Shown here: positions 35,201 through 47,200 of the stretch, piece by piece | Position numbering within the stretch: the stretch's first letter is position 1 | Layout of the letters: the number at the start of each line of letters is the position of its first letter | From: Stictocephala bisonia | Lineage: Eukaryota > Arthropoda > Insecta > Hemiptera > Membracidae | Assembly (NCBI GenBank): GCA_035578905.1 | Contig: JAQJVL010000110.1 | Span: 1,759,131 to 1,823,130 of the forward strand | DNA: 64,000 nucleotides | Direction: 5' to 3' | Program-made: the position numbers and the translations under genes | The notes under the pieces: generated by a model | What the model saw: the letters and a program-made list of their open reading frames with translations, nothing else | Database searches by the model: none | Told to the model about the DNA's origin: nothing

Positions 35201-38200
35201 TTATTGAATTTGGAGGTTTAGTCAATCTGATGACTATATCCACATATTATTGTGTACTCTGTAATTACACTGTTAAGAGGAGTCCTCAAGACTCTGTGTT
35301 AGAACCAATACTTTTTATTTTGCTGGTTTGGAAAGACAAATGACTTTCTAACTTACATAAAAATAACAATACTAATATTGTTATGTTTGCTGTTGATACA
35401 ACTATTCTCCTCAAAAGCAAATTTATGGATAACCTACATAACTGCTCCTAGTTAGCTATTGATAAAACACTCTTATTGCCAAGCAACTAACCTTGCAGTA
35501 AACCCTGACAAGACAATCCAAATAAATTTTAATAAAAAGAAAGAGCTAGTTATCGAATGTGATACAATCACAAATAGTAAGGTAAAACTTTTAGACTTGA
35601 CTGTATGTGTATGGGTAGGCGGGTGGGCTGTCTACCACCGTACGTGTATGGGTGGGCCGTCTACCACTGTACGTTTATGGGTGGCCGAGTGAGCCGTCTA
35701 CCACTGTACGTGTATGGGTGGGTGGGCTGTCTACCACTGTACATGTATGGGTGGATGGATGGGTCATAGAAAAATGTACTTGTATGGTGGGCGGCTGGGT
35801 TATCTATCACTGTACTTGTATGGGTGGGTCATCTACCACAAGAATGGTCTATAATATAATAATAAACTAAAGATACTTTAGTTCAAACTTTTTGTTTTAC
35901 TATTATTTCAGTCTGACTTCTATCATGAGAATAGTCATGGAATTATGTATTACATCCTGGCCTTGAATCTGATCTATCCCAATATCCTGAACTATAAGAT
36001 TGAGCAGTTATCTTTTTTGTTAAAGTAACTTTTTGCCATAACGGCCTTTGCTTCAAAGTCTAGGGTTTATGCTAAAGAAGTTTATTAGTTGTTCTGAACT
36101 GGACTTATTAATTTACTTATCTAATTAAAATTATACAACCTTTTCAAGATTTGAAATGGTTTTTACTTCGTAATTTATTAATCGCCTAGTATTAATGTTG
36201 TGTTCTAAACTCTCATGGACAGTACATGAGATGAACTCATCAAGAAAATAAACTCAACAATTTATCTCATTAAGAGAGTAAAATGGATAAGAAACCTTGC
36301 AACAGCCAAAATAGCTCCCTGTTGGAAAACCATATGCGTATGGAATTGTAGTTTAAGGTGGAACATCCATTGCTAATCAGTCAATAGTTCTTGTTCAGCA
36401 AAAGATGGCAGTTCGTATACTTGCAAACCTTAAACCATGTGACTCCTCACCCAAAAGTTGCAAGCAGGACAGGATATACACTCCTATAACACTTGATATG
36501 TTAACTTTATCCTTCCATAACATAGAATAGCACTTTTTGAAAATAAGGCACCTTAACTTCGCCATAAAGTGTACAACCACAGTCTCTAAGAGCATTCAGG
36601 GGATCAAGATGAAGAAAGAGCTACATAGATGGCTGCAGAAAAGACCAGCATAGAATTTGGAAGAATGTTATGACTATTGTACTTCTGTATTGTAACTCTC
36701 TTTTATCCTTTCTTATGACACCATTACTATTCTTAATGTATGTGAAATAAAGAATATTTGATTTGACTATAACTATTTTATTTAGTGTTGTATGTTTTCT
36801 GAAGAGAGCTTTACTACAATGGTCCTCAGATTTTAAATACTCAAATGGATTCTAATATTAATTATCTATATGAGAATAGGGAGAGGAAGGCAGAAACCAT
36901 AGAATGAAATCAAAATATTTGCTCCTTGTATGGTTGATATCAAACATAAATCACAGTAAACAGTTTATTGTTGAACTCTAATTTCAATGGCATTCAACAT
37001 TTTAGTTTATCATGATTGTGTCTATTGTTTGTTTTTAGTCGACTTATCTTTTCAGGTACACTAAGTTGGCTAATGTGCTATCTCTCCAATTATATTATTC
37101 TTGATCTAGTGACCTATAATTTAAACTTAAATATCAAATAAGTTAGTTTGCATCAACCAAAAACAAGGGAACAATTTCTGGTAACTGTTATTATTTTTTC
37201 TTAGAGTACAGGACTTGCTTGTGTTGCCCTTCTTATCAAGCCACAGGTCCCACCCTCTCCTACAAAATACTAGAAAGCAGGGCCGGATTTACGATTTTGC
37301 CGCCAACTGGCTATCCTGAATTTGCCACCTTTGGAACGTTCCAATCTAATAATATAATAAATATATTCTGAACCATAATTTTGCACAGGGATACATAACA
37401 CAACAACAACAATTAAAGCACACAACACTTTCTGTGAATGTGACGGTTTAGTTGATTTACCTGACAGTGGTAGACTACTTGACTTTGCCGCTCTGCTCAA
37501 CGCCTAAAGCGCCAGTGGCAACACTCTTACGCATTGCATAGACATTCATATTTTGAACTTTAATTTTGAGGAAAGTGTTTTTCCATTTTAATTTATTTAA
37601 TGTTTGCTACGTTAATGCACATCATTTTGCTGTGGACGGACAATGTACCCAATAAAGTAAGGAAATAAATATCAGTAAATCTTTAAAATTTGTATTTTTT
37701 TTAGATCACTGCCGAAAAGTTTGTGTTAAAAACTGCCGCTTTTTTAAATCTGCCACTACAAGCTATATCCCGTCAAGCCCCCTGTAAATACAGCCCTGCT
37801 AGAAAGCATTGAGTGTTTAGTGGTGACATGTGAAATGTATGATATGTAGATGTTACCTGTGTTAATTTATTACTTTGCAAGATAATAAAGCATTAAAACT
37901 CAACCGTCACCCAAAACCCCACCTTATCCTTGTAAATAAATCAAAAATGTACTTTTTTAAATTTTACTCCTTATAAAGTTTTCATTTTCTGTGGTTTTAG
38001 GTCTCGAGTGTTTGCCTTTGGGATTTTCTGTCCAAGCAGTATTACCCGGTTAAGACAGCCTATAATATTTCTCGCTGGTCGCTCAGAGACAGAATCACAG
38101 CGATGGATATTCAGAATTAGGAGCTTAATTTCACGGCCCAACATATCAGGTATACTTCTATATTCTTACATCATATGAAACACTAATGTACTATATAATG

Positions 38201-41200
38201 ATTCTCGTACAATAACTCTAAAGTTATAGTTTCCTAGAATCTATTTATTAGCATAATATTAATATATTTTATTGATTTCCCTTTACCAATAACATTATTC
38301 CATTTAGTTGATTTGTTAAGACACATATCCTGAAGGTTTTGCTGAACATGAAAAAAACCTAATTAAAACTGTAAACTTTATTACAAACTAAGATTTTTCC
38401 ATTAATACAATGATTTGAACCAGCCTTTCTGACATAATATTTATGTACAAAAATTTATAATACAGCTTAGTCTATAAATTACTATTTTTCGTTGTTACTG
38501 TTAAAATACACTTTTCAGCCTTGACTCGTCTATTCCTCAGCAATATGCAAAACGTATCCCCTCATTTGTTAAACTATATCTGGGCATATGAATTGCTCAT
38601 CCATAGACATCAAATTATCAATGCTACACAACATTTAGATGTCATTGGTACCGACTTGTAGTATGTTTTTATATTGTGACTTATCATCTCCCAGTATGAC
38701 AATTTTTTATCTTTCATATTGCATTATATCTTACTTGAACAAATGTACTTCAGGTTTCTTTTTATATTATAAAATTTATTTATTTCAGTAGGATCTGGAG
38801 AGTTCAGTGTGTCTCTAATAGACAATACTCACTCTCGCACAGCAGGGCTAGCTGGTTTGTATGGTACGCTGCGCACCAGTTTGACAGGCGTGACTGTGAT
38901 TGACCCTAGTACAAACCAGGTGAAGGTACATTGGCGGTGGTCACAGTTGGAAGGGGCGTCTCTGAGACCATCATCCATATCTGAAGATCAAAACCACGTT
39001 CTGATCATACATACCTCCAGGTAATTGTTTAGCATTCTCATATAACCAGCGTAAAAGAAAGAATTGTAACAATAACTAAACAAAGAATTCCCTAAAGATA
39101 TGAATGATCAAAATTGAACTGAATAATTTTTTAAGTCACTCTAAGAAAATATCAGAGCCAAAATTATTAAATGGATTATGTTAGCTAACAAAAATCTTGA
39201 ACATAAACTCTTATTACCAGAATTATAAACTTACTTTGCAAGTTACCGACAGAAGTTACAATATACAGTACTGTACCTATGAAAATTCATGTTTTTCAAA
39301 ATTACTATTTCAGTTTATGGTTCAAGTTATGGTTATTGGCTCTATCAGGTCTCGCAGCACTAAAGCTTAATGTAACCTACTTCACATGTCACAGTATGAG
39401 CGATAATGGATGTTTGAGTATATCTAGTTAAACTTTCTTTTCGATATATAATAAGTACTATCAGGGGAGAGAAGAAAGTGAATACAATACCCGGGGAAAA
39501 GATACAACACATAAAAACAATGTCAAGATTTATAACAATATATCATCCATTCATGACCAACACCAACTACAGGAAGCCCTTGATAGTGTGACCAGCTGTC
39601 GCATCAAGAACTCTATGGATCTTAATGCTTCAAAATGTGAGGATATGTCTTTTGGGAGATCTCATAATCTTCTACATTTTGATTATTTCATTGAGTACAC
39701 ACATCTGAGAAGTGTTTTCGGTACTTGCCACCTGAAATTCTTCATCACATATACTCCGTCTAAAGAGGAACACATTCACACGATATATTGTGAGGCAAAA
39801 AAATATGATCTTAGGCTTTATTGCCCGAAACACTCATGAAGAAGCCTTTCCCATTTCTACTCTAAAGCTGTTAAACGTCTCCTTAGTAAGACCGATATTA
39901 GAACTTTGTTCACCTGTAAGGTTTTTGTACCAGCTTGGACATATTGATACTATCAACAAGATATAGAAACTTCATTCGGCTGGTAGGCGTCAGAACTGGT
40001 AGATGTTCTGTTCATGTGAGAAGGCAGGTTTACCTCATATTTCTTCATCGGCTGGACAACTAACTTCCTGGTGGATTGCCTGGAGCTTCTTCAGGGAATC
40101 GATTGCCATGTACCTGTCCAGGAGCCTGTCAACATAGCCTGTTTGACAAGCATCAGTACTCAATGTCATATCTCGGCTATTGCAATCTACCTTGACTAAT
40201 GCCACTCAGTTAGATTTCTTCTTGAGTCTTCATCCTCTTCCGAAAAAAGGTGTTTAAGAGTATGATAGATGGAGTTAAAGAGGCAGAATAAATGGTTAGT
40301 TTATTTATTGTAATGTATTTATTGGTGCTTGTTATTTTACTTCTTTAATTTACTATATTACTACTGTCATTAATTTATTATTTTATTTTGTGTCTTGTGA
40401 TTTCTAGCTGCTTATAAGTTTTTAATGTTTGTTGGTATTGTGTAGTTTATTGATCTATTATTATTGGATATTATTTAGTCTTATATATTGTTATGTACAA
40501 TAAATGTATTTCATCTTATTTGTTAACACATTGACTGCGGACTACTTCTTTATACGTAGTGGTGGCGCTGCGCGCGTAGTGGACTATTTCTAAATTGTCG
40601 GCACCAAAATGCACACAAAGAACGGCACAACAAGCGGTGAGTGGCACAAGGTTCCCGGGCAATGGCTAGCCTCACCCTGAACCAATATCGTTGAAGCGGG
40701 AGGGGTACTTCTTTAGAAGTAGTCCGCTACGCGCGCAGCGCCACCACTACGTATAAAGAAGTAGTCCGCAGTCAACGTGTTAATTATTATTAATATTATT
40801 GTTAATTCTTAGCTGTTATTTTTGTTCCTGTGACGTCTAACTGCCTGTGAGAATTAAATTTGTCGTTGTTATTATTTATTTTTAAAATAGTTTTTTAATT
40901 AGCATAATACGTGTTGGTACATATACAGTACAAGTAAATGTCACACAACACAAATTTATTACAATATAAGCACAAAATGCACAAATATACTACAGTACAA
41001 GCACAAAATGCACAAATATTATGGTGATCGATTTCGGTGAACCACGCTCACCTTCCTCAGACCAGAGGGATTTTTAAAATCTTTTGTTTGTTACATTCTG
41101 CAGTTATTTATATGTTATTAGATTTTAGTGTATTTATTTTTCTGCAGCATATTATTTTTTGATTAGTTATGCTTTGTTATTCTATTCTTCTTTTATCTGT

Positions 41201-44200
41201 TCTATAATATTATCCACTATTAGATCATTATTGTCAGCACTATCTATCTATTATTTAATTGTATGATTACATTCTTGTACTTCAATGTAAATTGTTTTTA
41301 CCAACAATTAAGGAATTGTATTGAACACAAATTAACAGAGAATTCTTTGGTGCCCATCTGTATGACGTAAAACACAAACTTTGGAGGGCTCCCAAATTGA
41401 ACTCTAGGAGCAAGGCAAAACAAATCTTTCATTCCCTTCTTCTACTCTTAGGGTCAACCATCATAATAAATTTTAGTTTAGTAAAATAATGGAAGCTAAT
41501 TGTAAGTTTCACTTTTCATTGTTCAGTTATGCACTTAGGTAAATTTTAGAATATTAATTTATTATGCAGAAGTAAATGAAAGGAAAAGAAAAAAACATAC
41601 ATAGTAAACTGTAGACAGGAATGCAATCAAATCATAAAAACAGAACTGGTTAGTGATATATTTCAGGGCCACTGGCCAGCTCTTCAGTTACTAAACAACT
41701 GGATACACAGTCACATTTGAGGTGGTGGATGAGGTATTGCCAACTGTATAGCACTTAAATGCTGACATGTCTTGTCACTTCTCCTTCTATTGTATGATAA
41801 AAATAATATCTTTATGATTTGTATAGACTCTAAATTCAATCTAGAGAATTTCTTACAAAGCCTACAACGTAACATAAAGAAAAAAATCAAAGACGTTATT
41901 TTGTCATATAACAGAATCTGAAGGGACATGATATTTAAGTGCTGTACATCCACCTACCTCAAATATGACTGTGTACCTAGTTGTTTAGTGACTGAAGAAG
42001 TGGCCAGTGGCTCTGAAATACATCACTAACCAATTCTGTTTTTGCGATGTGAATGCATTTCTGTCTAATGTTTACCAGGTATACTTTTTTCTTTCCTTTC
42101 ATTTATCACTGATATCCTAGGCCTAGTGTCCTAAAATTAACCTGTAATTCATTATTCAGTGAATTTTCGTGTGGTGAAGGAGAGATCCATTTGTTCTGCC
42201 TGGAGGGAGTAAAGCTGGAAGACGCCCTGACCAGGTACCAGGCAAGGCCCCAGTACCGACTCACCTCCTCTCCTCTCCCGCCCCTACCTGTGCCCCCTCA
42301 TCATGCTCTACTGGCATCCCGCCGCCTCAGCCGTAGCGAAGGGGACTTGCGCTTCTGGCCGGCTGACTCTAACTTCTCCTTGTTTCACTTGCGAACTCAG
42401 AGCATGTCTCGCAACTCCTCCCATGACAAGGTATTTTCAATAAGGGATACAATCTCAATATGTGATCCAATGTTATTTATGTATACCTTAAAGTGTAAAC
42501 TGTGGATATTGTATAATCAGATAGGACTCTATAAAGTCCAAAATTAAATTTTCACTCACTTAATTTCCTTAAGCACTTATAAAGCAATTTTTGGTATTTT
42601 AAAAGCTTATTCTATTTTTTTGTCATTCACATTTGGCTTCATAAATAAGTTCTTGAAATTTCTTGAAAAAAGTTGATTATTGTCTGATGGAAGAGAACAT
42701 AATATTAGAATTTAAAACATGGCCAGTCTGCGTAATTGAACAATCATTGTAAATATTCAAGAAAAGCCTAACAAGATTTCCTTTGGATTGATTTTATACA
42801 GGGGGCTTCTTTAGAATATTTAAACAAATTATTTTTAGTGTAAAAAATGTATATCTTATAATTCCAATGTTTAAATAAGTAGTATGAGCTTCTTTCAAAT
42901 ATATAACTTATGAAAGGCGCAATAAAGTAATCTGTGCAAAACGATTTTCAATACAAATGTGTAGTGTGCTGCATATTAACTTTAATGTTGCTAACAATAT
43001 GTGGTCCAGCAGGTAGTGAGCAGCCTGGTGTCCGCTGGCTTGGGTTTGATGGTGGCGACACCTGGTTGTAGTGAACCTGACTCCCTCCACGACTACCAGT
43101 GTCTTGACTCAAGATGGCCGGACGACTCTCAACCTAGGCAGCGTCACTACACGGTTGGTTTACCTTCCTTTTATAATTAGGAATGTTTATAAGTTTTTTG
43201 ATTTTACCAATTGTAATTAATTTTTATCTTATTGCCAATACAAGGAACTTCATAAATGATTCCTATAAACAGACTTCTTAAGTGCTATAAATATTTGTAT
43301 AGCAGTTACGCTTTTGAACCTCTAAAACTATTTGTAACTCCCTGTCCTTCTTTACCCAAACCATTGTTATCTGAACAATTGTGGCAGCTTACTCTCTCTT
43401 CCCAACTTGCCTACAAGGCAGTCCATTCAACACATTCAGTGCTAAGGCCGTATTTTCGTTTTCACCATGTGTAGCTGCATATAATTAAAAACTTACTCGA
43501 ATGGGTGACAATTTTTTTTTTTTGCAAAAAATCATTTTTCTGATTTATGACTGTCAGAAGTATTTTGTATATGTGGAAGGCTCAAAACATTAATTTTTAT
43601 GTATGGCCGACTAGTCGTCCATCAACCCCTGGTGAACGACTACCGAAAAATTAATGTCCAAGATTTTGTACACCACTTTATTTTGTAATAAACTAGTTAG
43701 TAATATAAGAAATTAAGTAAAACAAATGATAAAGATTGTACAGAATAGTATTAGATGTAAGTTAATACAGTGTACTATGGAAACTGCAGATATTTTAAAT
43801 TTAGAAATAACTATCAATAAAACAGTTATGAGTGTACTATGTATATACAGGTTGCATGAATATACAGAGCGAAATTTTATAAATGAATTAGACATTGTAC
43901 CTAAGATACTAAGATCAAATGCCGTTATCATAGGTGACATAAACATAGATTTGAAGAAAAGCACTGTAGATACAGATAGTTACTTATCCGTAATGTATAA
44001 TAATAGTTTTAGTTCATTAATAAATGAAAATACTAGAATTACTAATGATTCAGCCTCTTGCATAGATCATATCTTTGTAAGACATAACAACTTGAATTTA
44101 TTTAACAGTGGCTTATTTCATATCAGCATAACAGACCACTCTCTTACAGCACTTATTATAAATAATGCACAAACAAATGTAATTAATAGAACTATTAAAT

Positions 44201-47200
44201 CTACTGACTTCAATGGTTTAAATTGTAGTTTACTTAATGTAGATTGGAATGCAATTATAAATGAAAAGATGTAGACGTTGCAATAGAGCTATTTTACCAG
44301 ACATTAAACTATTATAAAGAAATTAACACTAAGCTCAAAACATTAAGTGGAGCACTCATAAAAGCAAAAAATAAAAGCCCCTGGATAACGCAAGCTTTGT
44401 TAAATAAAATCAATAAGAGGGAGAGGCTGGCGAGGGCGGTGAGAGGAAGGCCTTATGATACAAACTTAATGCAATTTTTTATTAAATTTAAGGAAAATGT
44501 AGACATTACTATACAAAATACGAAACATGCATATTATCAAAACTTATTCAAGAAAAATTCTAACAATCCTACAGAACAGTGGAAGATTATCAACAGATTA
44601 GTTGACAAATCAGACAAAGACCAGTCAATTAAGATAAGGCTAGATAATGGTAGTATAGAGGACAACCCACAAACAATAGCAAATCTATTCAACGACTACT
44701 TTGTTAGTGCTCCCTTATCATTGGTGGCCGGTCTACAACCTGCCATGCCACTGTCCTCGACTATACCACCCTATGCACATCAGCAACAATCTTTATTTTT
44801 ATATCCTGTTACGAATTATGAAATTTCCAAAATAATTAAAAATCTAAAAAAACAAAAAAATCAACCGGATACGACAATATTTCAGTACAGCTCATAAAAT
44901 TTATAGAACCTGAAATTGCAAGCGTTTTAGCTCATATTGTTAATTTAAGTTTTCAGAATGGGAAATTTCCAACAAAACTTAAACAATCCATTGTTGTGCC
45001 AATTTTTAAAAAGGGAGAGAGGGAGCTCATTCAAAACCATCGGCCGATTGCCCTATTATCAGTAATGAGTAAAATTTTTGAACAATGTATGAAAGATAGA
45101 TTGTTAAGTTTCTTAAATAGAACAAATTTTTTTCCACAATATCAGTTTGGCTTTACTAGAAATAAAAGTACTGAAGGAGCCCTTCGCTTCTTTATGCAGG
45201 GTATTTTAAATTGTATAAATACTGTAGTAATCAAAAAGCAACTGGGATTTTTGTAGATTTCTCTAAAGCTTTCGATTTGGTCAATAATAGTATATTGTTA
45301 AAAAAACTTTATGCAGCGGGAATTCGGGGGGTTTCTTTTGATTGGTTTAAAAGTTTTTTGGTGGGTAGGACGCAAAAGGTGCGTATCCAAAATATTCTTA
45401 GCGGGTCAAAAACTTTAGATGTAGGCGTACCACAAGGGTAAGTTTTATCAGCAACATTACTTATCATTTTTATCAATGATTTACTTCAAGTACCATTTTC
45501 AGGAATAGTTTCGGCTTTTGCTGATGATATATCTATCAGATATTCAGACAGTAATTGGATCAATATATGGGATAAATTGAACAGTGACTTAAAATTGTTG
45601 AACCAGTGGTGTAGTACTAATAAGATGGTAGTAAATGCAGAAAAAACTAAATTTGTAAAAAAGTTTTCTTTCGATGATAGTTTACAGTTTCATATTATTA
45701 ACGGTTGTGATGGAAGCGTCGCAATATGTAATTGTCCTCGCATTGACCAAGTTTGTCATATTAAATATCTCGGTATTATAATCGATGAATCGATTTCCTG
45801 GAAAAATCATATAAGTCAATTACAAAACCAACTAAGGAAAAATATTCGTAAGTTTTATTTTTTGAGAAATCTAGTAAACAAAGATTTATTGAGAGTTCTA
45901 TATTTCGCGTTAATACAATCACGTCTCATTTATGGAATTGAATTTTGGGGAAGTGCGTATGATGTTACATTAAAACCATTAGAGATTATTCAAAAACATT
46001 TTATTAGAATAATAGCTTTTAAAAATAAGAGGGATCGTTCTATGCCTTTATTCCAAAGCCTGAACATTCTTCCGTTAAAATATCTTTTTGTATTTAAAGT
46101 GCTTAAAATCTTTTACATTGTCAGTGGCAACAGAAGTACAATAGGGCCACACCTTGCTAGATCCATCGCACAAGGGCTTCTTAAAAGACCAAAAGTTAAT
46201 AAAACAATTTTTAAAAACTCCTTTGTCTTTTTGGGCCCAAAGATTTACAACTTATTACCAAAAAAAAAATAAAGTTATGTAGAAATGTTGAACAATTTAC
46301 ACAAAAAATTAAAACATGGCTTTTTGGCAAGACGCAGATTAGGGATCTTTTAGAAGTAGTTACTTAGTATAATAATAAGTAAATAGTATATATAGCAGTA
46401 TATGTAGTAAATAAGTAAAAACATTTGGTTGTTTATGTAATTGTAAGTAGTTACATTCGTTTTGCAATATTTAAAAAAAAAAATTTTTTTCTTTTGTGAA
46501 TTTAGTATTAACTATAAATGTATATTTGGTACATGAAGAGTCTAGTATAAGGTATAACTAATTACACAACACCAAGGAGACCACACGTGCTGCAGTGAGC
46601 CGCCGAGATCATGTGTCAAAAATGGACTGTTTAATTTTGTAAATTTAATTAAGTTTTAAGATGTGCTAGCCATATGTACTGGAAAAATGGTTAGTATTTC
46701 AGAGTGTTATACGTATTAATATGTAACTGTAATTTGAAGGCTGAATAAACAAATTCTTATTCTTGATAAAAAACTACTATCATCAGGTCCATTTCTAACA
46801 TTGTTTCACAATAATTAGTCTAATCTAAGGTACATTTTTCAAAACATGCTACAGAACACAATACAGGTTGGTCAGGGTATTTGTAGAACATAAATATAGT
46901 ATTTTTAATTTTTCCTTCTTTGTAGTACATTCTACATCTTTTTTGCTTAATTTTATTCCTAATTATCTAAAAAAAAACAAGTTAAAAACAGTAATAGAAA
47001 CTCAAAAAATAACCGTAACCGGAAACTGAAAACCACGTCCTACTCGTAGGATACTACATAAGTGCAGGACCTACTAGCAAGCAAACCCGGCAGAGGCTGG
47101 GAGAAGACTGATTCAATAATAAGAGTGAGGTGTCAGCCACCACCAGTGACAACCACTTGGCCAACTAGACAGCCACGCAGCCACTAGCGGTTGGACAGCG

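Noticed and set aside
35459..35870. Gly/Trp/Val-rich protein (VWVGG repeats)
   Set aside because: Product of a minisatellite; upstream residues belong to a dead LINE.
34430..36775. One continuous LINE from 34.4 to 36.8 kb
   Set aside because: Adaptor exon 2 (35048-35184) lies in between, so the 34.4-kb scrap must be a separate insertion.
43256..43474. Plus-strand frame after adaptor exon 6
   Set aside because: No splice signals joining it to the gene, no domain, and the exon 6 donor plus exon 7 acceptor already join in phase.
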